Source: Oasisia sp. SBJ-2009
Lineage: Eukaryota > Annelida > Polychaeta > Sabellida > Siboglinidae
Length of the DNA stretch: 64,000 bases
NCBI GenBank assembly: GCA_964017155.1
Contig: OZ024856.1
Span: 8,569,811-8,633,810, forward strand
Direction of reading: 5' to 3'
Shown: in pieces, positions 1 to 10,035 of the stretch
Layout of the letters: each line of letters opens with the position of its first letter
Numbering within the stretch: position 1 is the first letter of the stretch
Program-made: the position numbers and the translations under genes
The notes under the pieces: generated by a model
What the model was told of the DNA's origin: nothing
The model's database searches: none
The model's input: the letters and a program-made list of their open reading frames with translations, nothing else

Positions 1-320
1 AAATGCGTTCGCGCCAAAACAACGGTATTGTCTCATCGGAAAACTACAACGTAGTACCACTATAATTAGATACTTTTTTTTGGATTTGCACAGGCCAGAC
101 AACGAGGAATAAAGTACAAGTGGTTGAATTTCGATACTAATAGATAGTGGCTTTGGAAATTGCGAGAAACACCCCAAAATGCGCTTACGCCAATATAAGG
201 GTATTTTCTCTTCTGAAAAATACAACGTACCAATACAGTTCGTTAGTTTTATGGATCGTCATCGGTTCCCGGACTAGAAATCAATTACAACTTGTCGAGC
301 TTCCAAAATGGTGCCTATAT
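1..320 (+). repeat. Partial leading q2 plus q3 subunit
   Basis: The window opens inside a q2 subunit at about its 27th base (aaatgcgttcgcgcc, then aaaacaacgg, the g-type ttagatac and cacaggcc). A complete q3 follows at 153-320. The T run is eight bases at 74-81. The array therefore continues to the left of the window. Confidence 0.95.
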
Positions 321-491
321 TTCGGAAATTACGCTAATCACCCTCAAAGTTCGCTTACGCCAATGCAAAATTATTTTCACATCTGAAACCTACAATGTAC
401 CACTACTATTCGTGACCTTTGTGGATTCGCATGGTTCCCAGGGCGAAGAGTCAAGTACAAGTGGTCCTGCTTCGATACGCGTACCTATTTT
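321..491 (+). repeat. Reference subunit p1 (type 1, 171 bp)
   Basis: Type-1 subunit of the p trimer. It opens with ttcggaaattacgctaatca. In the first 41 aligned bases, 34 match the following type-2 subunit, and 35 of 40 aligned bases match the type-3 start, which shows that the three types descend from one ancestral monomer. Class marks for p1 are ggttcccagggc and gatacgcg. Two p1 flavours occur in the window: one with a gttcgcttacgcc core and ggtcctgc (as here), and one with gtgcgcttacgcc, tcatgtacaag and ggtcgtgc (for example 1352-1522). Confidence 0.92.
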
Positions 492-520
492 TTCGGAAAT
501 TACGTTAAACTCCCTTAAAT

Positions 521-530
521 GCGTTCGCGC
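521..530. repeat. Conserved short dyad GCG-N4-CGC (p2 reference)
   Basis: In p2 it is GCG-TTCG-CGC. The equivalent site is GCG-CTTA-CGC in type 1 (when the core is gtgcgc) and in q3, and GCG-CTTG-CGC in p3 (696-705). It sits at offset 29-40 in all three subunit types. The p1 flavour with gttcgc loses one arm base. Confidence 0.7.
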
Positions 531-558
531 CAAATTAACGGTATTATCTCATCGGAAA

Positions 559-571
559 ACTACATCGTAGT
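559..571. repeat. Conserved short dyad ACTAC-N3-GTAGT (p2 reference)
   Basis: In p2 the loop is ATC, in q2 it is AAC; the arms are unchanged although the loop differs. Types 1 and 3 keep a three-base core at the same offset, TAC-AAT-GTA and TAC-AAC-GTA. It lies about 40 bp after the GCG dyad. Confidence 0.7.
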
Positions 572-589
572 ACGACTATATTAAGATAC

Positions 590-596
590 TTTTTTT
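590..596 (+). repeat. Length-variable T run in type-2 subunits (p2 reference)
   Basis: A T run precedes ggatttg in each type-2 subunit. It is usually seven in p2 and eight or nine in q2, with extremes of six (50094-50099) and eleven (56280-56290). Length changes of one base here and in the T run before cggaaatt explain most of the 515/516/517-bp spacing variation. Confidence 0.85.
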
Positions 597-667
597 GGAT
601 TTGTATAGTCCAGACAACGAGGAATAAAGTGCACGGGGTTGAATTTCGATACTAATAGATAGTGATT

Positions 668-835
668 TTCGAAATTTCGATAAACACCCCAAAGTGCGCT
701 TGCGCCAATATAAGGGTATTTTCTCTTCTGAAAAATACAACGTACAAATACAGTTCGTTAGTTTTATGGATCGTCATCGGTTCCCGAACTAGAAATCGAC
801 TACAACTTGTCGAGCTTCCAAAATGGTGCCTATAT
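668..835 (+). repeat. Reference subunit p3 (type 3, 168 bp)
   Basis: Type-3 subunit of the p trimer. It opens ttcgaaatttcgataaac, which includes a perfect 12-bp palindrome at 669-680, and then caccccaaagtgcgcttgcg. It ends cgagcttccaaaatggtgcc and runs directly into the next type-1 start. Class marks for p3 are gcgcttgcgcc, cccgaactag and aaatcgac. It lacks a few bases relative to types 1 and 2, which accounts for the shorter length. Confidence 0.92.
669..680. repeat. Perfect 12-bp palindrome TCGAAATTTCGA (p3 reference)
   Basis: The sequence reads the same on both strands. It sits at the start of p3 and recurs in nearly all p3 subunits at 1031-bp steps. q3 lacks it (ttggaaattgcgag). It is broken in block 6 (gaaattgcga) and near 35730 (ggaaatatcg). 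A binding role is possible but not shown. Confidence 0.85.
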
Positions 836-1006
836 TTCGGAAATTACGCTAATCACCCTCAAAGTGCGCTTACGCCAAAGCAAAGTTATTTTCACATCTG
901 AAACCTACAATGTACCACTAATCTTCGTGACATGTGTGGATTCGCATGATTCCCAGAACGAAGAGTCAAGTACAAGTGGGCGTGCTTCGATACTCGTACC
1001 TATTTT
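836..1006 (+). repeat. Reference subunit q1 (type 1, 171 bp)
   Basis: Type-1 subunit of the q trimer, in register with p1. Class marks for q1 are gtgacatgtgtgg (p1: gtgacctttgtgg or gtgacatttgtgg), gcatgattcccagaacg, gtgggcgtgc and gatactcg. Two q1 flavours exist in the window: one with ccaaagcaaag plus ctaatcttcg (as here), and one with ccaatgcaaag plus ctactcttcg (for example 1867-2037). Confidence 0.92.
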
Positions 1007-1183
1007 TTCGGAAATTACTGTAAACTCGCTTAAATGCGTTCGCGCCAAAATAACGGTATTGTCTCATCGGAAAACTACAACGTAGTACCACTATAATTAT
1101 ATACTTTTTTTTGGATTTGCATAGGCCAGACAACAAGGAATAAAGTACAAGTGGTTGAATTTCGATACTAATAGATAGTGGCT
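1007..1183 (+). repeat. Reference subunit q2 (type 2, 177 bp)
   Basis: Type-2 subunit of the q trimer. It opens ttcggaaattactgtaaact, has the dyad ACTAC-AAC-GTAGT, and contains an eight-base T run (1105-1112). Class marks for q2 are gtaccactataatta, a g or t before atactt, gca(c/t)aggcc and gtacaagtggttg. Two flavours are seen: aaaacaacgg + ttagatac + cacaggcc, and aaaataacgg + ttatatac + cataggcc. These flavours travel together and distinguish q variants along the array. Confidence 0.92.
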
Positions 1184-1351
1184 TTGGAAATTGCGAGAAA
1201 CACCCCAAAATGCGCTTACGCCAATATAAGGGTATTTTCTCTTCTGAAAAATACAACGTACAAATACAGTTCGTTAGTTTTATGGATCGTCATCGGTTCC
1301 CGGACTAGAAATCAACTACAACTTGTCGAGCTTCCAAAATGGTGCCTATAT
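1184..1351 (+). repeat. Reference subunit q3 (type 3, 168 bp)
   Basis: Type-3 subunit of the q trimer. It opens ttggaaattgcgagaaac, so it lacks the 12-bp palindrome found in p3. Class marks for q3 are gcgcttacgcc, cccggactag and aaatcaa(c/t)tac. Within q3 the bases after atacaac vary as a set: gtacaaatacag, gtacaaatagag, gtaccaatacag or ttaccaatacag. These sub-variants make good tracers of which neighbouring hexamers share ancestry. Confidence 0.92.
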
Positions 1352-4300
1352 TTCGGAAATTACGCTAATCACCCTCAAAGTGCGCTTACGCCAATGCAAA
1401 GTAATTTTCACATCTGAAACCTACAGTATACCACTACTATTCGTGACATTTGTGGATTCGGATGGTTCCCAGGGCGAAGAGTCATGTACAAGTGGTCGTG
1501 CTTCGATACGCGTACCTATTTTTTCGGAAATTACGTTAAACTCCCTTAAATGCGTTCGCGCCAAATTAACGGTATTATCTCATCGGAAAACTACATCGTA
1601 GTACGACTATATTAAGATACTTTTTTTGGATTTGTATAGTCCAGACAACGAGGAATAAAGTGCACGGGGTTGAATTTCGATACTAATAGATAGTGATTTT
1701 CGAAATTTCGATAAACACCCCAAAGTGCGCTTGCGCCAATATAAGGGTATTTTCTCTTCTGAAAAATACAACGTACAAATACAGTTCGTTAGTTTTATGG
1801 ATCGTCATCGGTTCCCGAACTAGAAATCGACTACAACTTGTCGAGCTTCCAAAATGGTGCCTATATTTCGGAAATTACGCTAATCACCCTCAAAGTGCGC
1901 TTACGCCAATGCAAAGTTATTTTCACATCTGAAACCTACAATGTACCACTACTCTTCGTGACATGTGTGGATTCGCATGATTCCCAGAACGAAGAGTCAA
2001 GTACAAGTGGGCGTGCTTCGATACTCGTACCTATTTTTTCCGAAATTACTGTAAACTCGCTTAAATGCGTTCGCGCCAAAACAACGGTATTGTCTCATAG
2101 GAAAACTACAACGTAGTACCACTATAATTAGATACTTTTTTTTTGGATTTGCACAGGCCAGACAACGAGGAATAAAGTACAAGTGGTTGAATTTCGATAC
2201 TAATAGATAGTTGCTTTGGAAATTGCGAGAAACACCCCAAAATGCGCTTACGCCAATATAAGGGTATTTTCTCTTCTGAAAAATACAACTTACCAATACA
2301 GTTCGTTAGTTTTATGGATCGTCATCGGTTCCCGGACTAGAAATCAATTACAACTTGTCGAGCTTCCAAAATGGTGCCTATATTTCGGAAATTACGCTAA
2401 TCACCCTCAAAGTTCGCTTACGCCAATGCAAAATTATTTTCACATCTGAAACCTACAATGTGCCACTACTATTCGTGACCTTTGTGGATTCGCATGGTTC
2501 CGAGGGCGAAGAGTCAAGTACAAGTGGTCCTGCTTCGATACGCGTACCTATTTTTTCGGAAATTACGTTAAACTCCCTTAAATGCGTTCGCGCCAAATTA
2601 ACGGTATTATCTCATCGGAAAACTACATCGTAGTACGACTATATTAAGATACTTTTTTTGGATTTGTATAGTCCAGACAACGAGGAATAAAGTGCACGGG
2701 GTTGAATTTCGATACTAATAGATAGTGATTTTCGAAATTTCGATAAACACCCCAAAGTGCGCTTGCGCCAATATAAGGGTATTTTCTCTTCTGAAAAATA
2801 CAACGTACAAATACAGTTCGTTAGTTTTATGGATCGTCATCGGTTCCCGAACTAGAAATCGACTACAACTTGTCGAGCTTCCAAAATGGTGCCTATATTT
2901 CGGAAATTACGCTAATCACCCTCAAAGTGCGCTTACGCCAATGCAAAGTTATTTTCACATCTGAAACCTACAATGTACCACTAATCTTCGTGACATGTGT
3001 GGATTCGCATGATTCCCAGAACGAAGAGTCAAGTACAAGTGGGCGTGCTTCGATACTCGTATCTATTTTTTCCGAAATTACTGTAAACTCGCTTAAATGC
3101 GTTCGCGCCAAAATAACGGTATTGTCTCATAGGAAAACTACAACGTAGTACCACTATAATTATATACTTTTTTTTGGATTTGCATAGGCCAGACAACAAG
3201 GAATAAAGTACAAGTGGTTGAATTTCGATATTAATAGATAGTGGCTTTGGAAATTGCGAGAAACACCCCAAAATGCGCTTACGCCAATATAAGGGTATTT
3301 TCTCTTCTGAAAAATACAACGTACAAATAGAGTTCGTTAGTTTTATGGATCGTCATCGGTTCCCGGACTAGAAATCAACTACAACTTGTCGAGCTTCCAA
3401 AATGGTGCCTATATTTCGGAAATTACGCTAATCACCCTCAAAGTGCGCTTACGCCAATGCAAAGTAATTTTCACATCTGAAACCTACAATGTTCCACTAC
3501 TATTCGTGACATTTGTGGATTCGCATGGTTCCCAGGGCGAAGAGTCATGTACAAGTGGTCGTGCTTCGATACGCGTACCTATTTTTTTCGGAAATTACGT
3601 TAAACTCCCTTAAATGCGTTCGCGCCAAATTAACGGTATTATCTCATCGGAAAACTACATCGTAGTACGACTATAATAAAATACTTTTTTTGGATTTGTA
3701 TAGTCCAGACAACGAGGAATAAAGTGCACGGGGTTGAATTTCGATACTAATAGATAGTGATTTTCGAAATTTCGATAAACACCCCAAAGTGCGCTTGCGC
3801 CAATATAAGGGTATTTTCTCTTCTGAAAAATACAACGTACAAATACAGTTCGTTAGTTTTATGGATCGTCATCGGTTCCCGAACTAGAAATCGACTACAA
3901 CTTGTCGAGCTTCCAAAATGGTGCCTATATTTCGGAAATTACGCTAATCACCCTCAAAGTGCGCTTACGCCAATGCAAAGTTATTTTCACATCTGAAACC
4001 TACAATGTACCACTACTCTTCGTGACATGTGTGGATTCGCATGATTCCCAGAACGAAGAGTCAAGTACAAGTGGGCGTGCTTCGATACTCGTACCTATTT
4101 TTTCCGAAATTACTGTAAACTCGCTTAAATGCGTTCGCGCCAAAACAACGGTATTGTCTCATCGGAAAACTACAACGTAGTACCACTATAATTAGATACT
4201 TTTTTTTGGATTTGCACAGGCCAGACAACGAGGAATAAAGTACAAGTGGTTGAATTTCGATACTAATAGATAGTGGCTTTGGAAATTGCGAGAAACACCC

Positions 4301-7300
4301 CAAAATGCGCTTACGCCAATATAAGGGTATTTTCTCTTCTGAAAAATACAACGTACAAATAGAGTTCGTTAGTTTTATGGATCGTCATCGGTTCCCGGAC
4401 TAGAAATCAACTACAACTTGTCGAGCTTCCAAAATGGTGCCTATATTTCGGAAATTACGCTAATCACCCTCAAAGTGCGCTTACGCCAATGCAAAGTAAT
4501 TTTCACATCTGAAACCTACAATGTTCCACTACTATTCGTGACATTTGTGGATTCGCATGGTTCCCAGGGCGAAGAGTCATGTACAAGTGGTCGTGCTTCG
4601 ATACGCGTACCTATTTTTTCGGAAATTACGTTAAACTCCCTTAAATGCGTTCGCGCCAAATTAACGGTATTATCTCATCGGAAAACTACATCGTAGTACG
4701 ACTATATTAAGATACTTTTTTTGGATTTGTATAGTCCAGACAACGAGGAATAAAGTGCACGGGGTTGAATTTCGATACTAATAGATAGTGATTTTCGAAA
4801 TTTCGATAAACACCCCAAAGTGCGCTTGCGCCAATATAAAGGTATTTTCTCTTCTGAAAAATACAACGTACAAATGCAGTTCGTTAGTTTTATGGATCGT
4901 CATCGGTTCCCGAACTAGAAATCGACTACAACTTGTCGAGCTTCCAAAATGGTGCCTATATTTCGGAAATTACGCTAATCACCCTCAAAGTGCGCTTACG
5001 CCAAAGCAAAGTTATTTTCACATCTGAAACCTACAATGTACCACTAATCTTCGTGACATGTGTGGATTCGCATGATTCCCAGAACGAAGAGTCAAGTACA
5101 AGTGGGCGTGCTTCGATACTCGTACCTATTTTTTCGGAAATTACTGTAAACTCGCTTAAATGCCTTCGCGCCAAAATAACGGTATTGTCTCATCGGAAAA
5201 CTACAACGTAGTACCACTATAATTATATACTTTTTTTTGGATTTGCATAGGCCAGACAACAAGGAATAAAGTACAAGTGGTTGAATTTCGATACTAATAG
5301 ATAGTGGCTTTGGAAATTGCGAGAAACACCCCAAAATGCGCTTACGCCAATATAAGGGTATTTTCTCTTCTGAAAAATACAACGTACAAATAGAGTTCGT
5401 TAGTTTTATGGATCGTCATCGGTTCCCGGACTAGAAATCAGCTACAACTTGTCGAGCTTCCAAAATGGTGCCTATATTTCGGAAATTACGCTAATCACCC
5501 TCAAAGTGCGCTTACGCCAATGCAAAGTAATTTTCACATCTGAAACCTACAATGTTCCACTACTATTCGTGACATTTGTGGATTCGCATGGTTCCCAGGG
5601 CGAAGAGTCATGTACAAGTGGTCGTGCTTCGATACGCGTACCTATTTTTTCGGAAATTACGTTAAACTCCCTTAAATGCGTTCGCGCCAAATTAACGGTA
5701 TTATCTCATCGGAAAACTACATCGTAGTACGACTATATTAAGATACTTTTTTTGGATTTGTATAGTCCAGACAACGAGGAATAAAGTGCGCGGGGTTGAA
5801 TTTCGATACTAATAGATAGTGATTTTCGAAATTTCGATAAACACCCCAAAGTGCGCTTGCGCCAATATAAGGGTATTTTCTCTTCTGAAAAATACAACGT
5901 ACAAATACAGTTCGTTAGTTTTATGGATCGTCATCGGTTCCCGAACTAGAAATCGACTACAACTTGTCGAGCTTCCAAAATGGTGCCTATATTTCGGAAA
6001 TTACGCTAATCACCCTCAAAGTGCGCTTACGCCAATGCAAAGTTATTTTCACATCTGAAACCTACAATGTACCACTACTCTTCGTGACATGTGTGGATTC
6101 GCATGATTCCCAGAACGAAGAGTCAAGTACAAGTGGGCGTGCTTCGATACTCGCACCTATTTTTTCCGAAATTACTGTAAACTCGCTTAAATGCGTTCGC
6201 GCCAAAACAACGGTATTGTCTCATCGGAAAACTACAACGTAGTACCACTATAATTAGATACTTTTTTTTTGGATTTGCACAGGCCAGACAACGAGGAATA
6301 AAGTACAAGTGGTTGAATTTCGATACTAATAGATAGTGGCTTTGGAAATTGCGAGAAACACCCCAAAATGCGCTTACGCCAATATAAGGGTATTTTCTCT
6401 TCTGAAAAATACAACGTACCAATACAGTTCGTTAGTTTTATGGATCGTCATCGGTTCCCGGACTAGAAATCAATTACAACTTGTCGAGCTTCCAAAATGG
6501 TGCCTATATTTCGGAAATTACGCTAATCACCCTCAAAGTTCGCTTACGCCAATGCAAAATTATTTTCACATCTGAAACCTACAATGTGCCACTACTATTC
6601 GTGACCTTTGTGGATTCGCATGGTTCCCAGGGCGAAGAGTCAAGTACAAGTGGTCCTGCTTCGATACGCGTACCTATTTTTTCGGAAATTACGTTAAACT
6701 CCCTTAAATGCGTTCGCGCCAAATTAACGGTATTATCTCATCGGAAAACTACATCGTAGTACGACTATATTAAGATACTTTATTTGGATTTGTATAGTCC
6801 AGACAACGAGGAATAAAGTGCACGGGGTTGAATTTCGATACTAATAGATAGTGATTTTCGAAATTTCGATAAACACCCCAAAGTGCGCTTGCGCCAATAT
6901 AAGGGTATTTTCTCTTCTGAAAAATACAACGTACAAATACAGTTCGTTAGTTTTATGGATCGTCATCGGTTCCCGAACTAGAAATCGACTACAACTTGTC
7001 GAGCTTCCAAAATGGTGCCTATATTTCGGAAATTACGCTAATCACCCTCAAAGTGCGCTTACGCCAAAGCAAAGTTATTTTCACATCTGAAACCTACAAT
7101 GTACCACTAATCTTCGTGACATGTGTGGATTCGCATGATTCCCAGAACGAAGAGTCAAGTACAAGTGGGCGTGCTTCGATACTCGTATCTATTTTTTCGG
7201 AAATTACTGTAAACTCGCTTAAATGCGTTCGCGCCAAAATAACGGTATTGTCTCATAGGAAAACTACAACGTAGTACCACTATAATTATATACTTTTTTT

Positions 7301-9087
7301 TGGATTTGCATAGGCCAGACAACAAGGAATAAAGTACAAGTGGTTGAATTTCGATACTAATAGATAGTGGCTTTGGAAATTGCGAGAAACACCCCAAAAT
7401 GCGCTTACGCCAATATAAGGGTATTTTCTCTTCTGAAAAATACAACTTACCAATAATGTTCGTTAGTTTTATGGATCGTCATCGGTTCCCGGACTAGAAA
7501 TCAATTACAGCTTGTCGAGCTTCCAAAATGGTGCCTATATTTCGGAAATTACGCTAATCACCCTCAAAGTTCGCTTACGCCAATGCAAAGTTATTTTCAC
7601 ATCTGAAACCTACAATGTTCCACTACTATTCGTGACCTTTGTGGATTCGCGTGGTTCCCAGGGCGAAGAGTCATGTACAAGTGGTCGTGCTTCGATACGC
7701 GTACCTATTTTTTCGGAAATTACGTTAAACTCCCTTAAATGCGTTCGCGCCAAATTAACGGTATTATCTCATCGGAAAACTACATCGTAGTACGACTATA
7801 TTAAGATACTTTTTTTGGATTTGTATAGTCCAGGCAACGAGGAATAAAGTGCACGGGGTTGAATTTCGATACTAATAGATAGTGATTTTCGAAATTTCGA
7901 TAAACATCCCAAAGTGCGCTTGCGCCAATATAAGGGTATTTTCTCTTCTGAAAAATACAACGTACAAATACAGTTCGTTAGTTTTATGGATCGTCATCGG
8001 TTCCCGAACTAGAAATCGACTACAACTTGTCGAGCTTCCAAAATGGTGCCTATATTTCGGAAATTACGCTAATCACCCTCAAAGTGCGCTTACGCCAATG
8101 CAAAGTTATTTTCACATCTGAAACCTACAATGTACCACTACTCTTCGTGACATGTGTGGATTCGCATGATTCCCAGAACGAAGAGTCAAGTACAAGTGGG
8201 CGTGCTTCGATACTCGTACCTATTTTTTTCGGAAATTACTGTAAACTCGCTTAAATGCGTTCGCGCCAAAATAACGGTATTGTCTCATCGGAAAACTACA
8301 AAGTAGTACCACTATAATTATATAGTTTTTTTTGGATTTGCATAGGCCAGACAACAAGGAATAAAGTACAAGTGGTTGAATTTCGATACTAATAGATAGT
8401 GGCTTTGGAAATTGCGAGAAACACCCCAAAATGCGCTTACGCCAATATAAGGGTATTTTCTCTTCTGAAAAATACAACGTACAAATACAGTTCGTTAGTT
8501 TTATGGATCGTCATCGGTTCCCGGACTAGAAATCAACTACAACTTGTCGAGCTTCCAAAATGGTGCCTATATTTCGGAAATTACGCTAATCACCCTCAAA
8601 GTGCGCTTACGCCAATGCAAAGTAATTTTCACATCTGACACCTACAATGTACCACTACTATTCGTGACATTTGTGGATTCGCATGGTTCCCAGGGCGAAG
8701 AGTCAAGTACAAGTGGTCCTGCTTCGATACGCGTACCTATTTTTTTGGAAATTACGTTACACTCCCTTAAATGCGTTCGCGCCAAATTAACGGTATTATC
8801 TCATCGGAAAACTACATCGTAGTACGACTATATTAAGATACTTTTTTTGGATTTGTATAGTCCAGACAACGAGGAATAAAGTGCACGGGGTTGAATTTCG
8901 ATACTAATAGATAGTGATTTTCGAAATTTCGATAAACACCCCAAAGTGCGCTTGCGCCAATATGAGGGTATTTTCTCTTCTGAAAAATACAACGTACAAA
9001 TACAGTTCGTTAGTTTTATGGATCGTCATCGGTTCCAGAACTAGAAATCGACTACAACTTGTCGAGCTTCCAAAATGGTGCCTATAT

Positions 9088-9602
9088 TTCGGAAATTACG
9101 CTAATCACCCTCAAAGTGCGCTTACGCCAATGCAAAGTTATTTTCACATCTGAAACCTACAATGTACCACTACTCTTCGTGACATGTGTGGATTCGCATG
9201 ATTCCCAGAACGAAGAGTCAAGTACAAGTGGGCGTGCTTCGATACTCGTACCTATTTTTTCGGAAATTACGTTAAACTCCCTTAAATGCGTTCGCGCCAA
9301 ATTAACGGTATTATCTCATCGGAAAACTACATCGTAGTACGACTATATTAAGATACTTTTTTTGGATTTGTATAGTCCAGACAACGAGGAATAAAGTGCA
9401 CGGGGTTGAATTTCGATACTAATAGATAGTGATTTTCGAAATTTCGATAAACACCCCAAAGTGCGCTTGCGCCAATATAAGGGTATTTTCTCTTCTGAAA
9501 AATACAACGTACAAATACAGTTCGTTAGTTTTATGGATCGTCATCGGTTCCCGAACTAGAAATCGACTACAACTTGTCGAGCTTCCAAAATGGTGCCTAT
9601 AT
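9088..9602 (+). repeat. Hybrid trimer q1/p2-p3
   Basis: The first subunit is q1 (gcatgattcccag, gatactcg) and the next is p2 (ttacgttaaactccc), then p3. The switch lies between 9247 and 9270, at the type-1/type-2 boundary, where p and q are identical. The next trimer (9603) is q, so one q tail and one p head are missing and the p/q phase shifts by half a hexamer. This is the product expected from unequal exchange between a q and a p trimer aligned in register. Confidence 0.88.
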
Positions 9603-10035
9603 TTCGGAAATTACGCTAATCACCCTCAAAGTGCGCTTACGCCAATGCAAAGTTATTTTCACATCTGAAACCTACAATGTACCACTACTCTTCGTGACAT
9701 GTGTGGATTCGCATGATTCCCAGAACGAAGAGTCAAGTACAAGTGGGCGTGCTTCGATACTCGTACCTATTTTTTCCGAAATTACTGTAAACTCGCTTAA
9801 ATGCGTTCGCGCCAAAACAACGGTATTGTCTCATCGGAAAACTACAACGTAGTACCACTATAATTAGATACTTTTTTTTGGATTTGCACAGGCCAGACAA
9901 CGAGGAATAAAGTACAAGTGGTTGAATTTCGATACTAATAGATAGTGGCTTTGGAAATTGCGAGAAACACCCCAAAATGCGCTTACGCCAATATAAGGGT
10001 ATTTTCTCTTCTGAAAAATACAACGTACAAATAGA

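Larger units (their letters stand above)
492..667 (+). repeat. Reference subunit p2 (type 2, 176 bp)
   Basis: Type-2 subunit of the p trimer. It opens like type 1 (ttcggaaattacg), continues ttaaactcccttaaatgcg, and carries the short dyads GCG-TTCG-CGC at offset 30-39 and ACTAC-ATC-GTAGT at offset 68-80. It contains the longest T run of the trimer (590-596, seven T). Class marks for p2 are actccctt, gtacgactatattaag, ttgtatagtcc and gtgcacgggg. A minor form has ataataaaatac instead of atattaagatac (for example near 3675, 20690, 56790, 57825 and 58850). Confidence 0.92.
321..1351 (+). repeat. Reference higher-order unit, 1031-bp hexamer p1-p2-p3-q1-q2-q3
   Basis: This is the first complete hexamer and serves as the reference. 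It holds six related subunits of 171, 176, 168, 171, 177 and 168 bp. The p half (321-835) and q half (836-1351) are easily aligned but carry fixed class differences. Type 1 has the tacgcg/tactcg difference near its end. Type 2 has aaattaacgg in p and aaaataacgg or aaaacaacgg in q. Type 3 has tcgataaacaccc in p and gcgagaaacaccc in q. The next hexamer starts at 1352, and hexamer starts then follow at 2384, 3415, 4447 and so on, with 1031-1032 bp spacing. Confidence 0.96.
1..7445 (+). repeat. Large duplicated block, copy 1 (partner 17016-23428)
   Basis: From 1 to about 3590 the partner lies 17015 bp downstream; from about 4840 to 7445 it lies 15983 bp downstream. Shared rare marks are acctacagtatacc (1424 with 18439), atagttgctttgg (about 2209 with 19224), ggttccgagggc (about 2497 with 19512), gatattaatag (about 3228 with 20243), ataataaaatac (about 3672 with 20686), tataaaggtatt (about 4836 with 20819), aaatcagctac (5436 with 21419) and gtgcgcgggg (5787 with 21770). 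Beyond 7445 the two diverge (ttaccaataatg against gtacaaatagag). Confidence 0.9.
321..9270 (+). repeat. Block 1: regular p/q array
   Basis: Trimer starts and classes are 321 p, 836 q, 1352 p, 1867 q, 2384 p, 2899 q, 3415 p, 3931 q, 4447 p, 4962 q, 5478 p, 5993 q, 6510 p, 7025 q, 7541 p, 8056 q, 8573 p and 9088 q. Alternation is perfect until the last trimer, which is q1 joined to p2. From 321 to about 7.4 kb the q2 flavours (cacaggcc and cataggcc) also alternate, so the local period is 2062-2063 bp. Single-T insertions in the T run before cggaaatt are seen near 3590 and 8225. The left 7.4 kb recurs at 17016-23428. Confidence 0.93.

Noticed and set aside
292..570. Repeated open reading frame of 92 codons, present in most trimers, plus an overlapping 79-codon frame at 147-386
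   Set aside because: The frames overlap each other in different phases and overlap 60-109-codon frames on the minus strand. They repeat with the satellite period, have no recognisable domain, and break or fuse freely at T-run indels (3590, 8225, 35550) and stop changes (55601, 62827). Openness follows from homogenisation of one stop-poor sequence.
590..596. T run as a terminator or promoter element
   Set aside because: No stem precedes it and no transcription unit is evident; its length varies between copies as expected for a homopolymer.
966..1256. Minus-strand frames of about 96 codons in every q trimer
   Set aside because: Antisense shadows of the same repeat; no start context, no conserved domain, and lost in hybrids.
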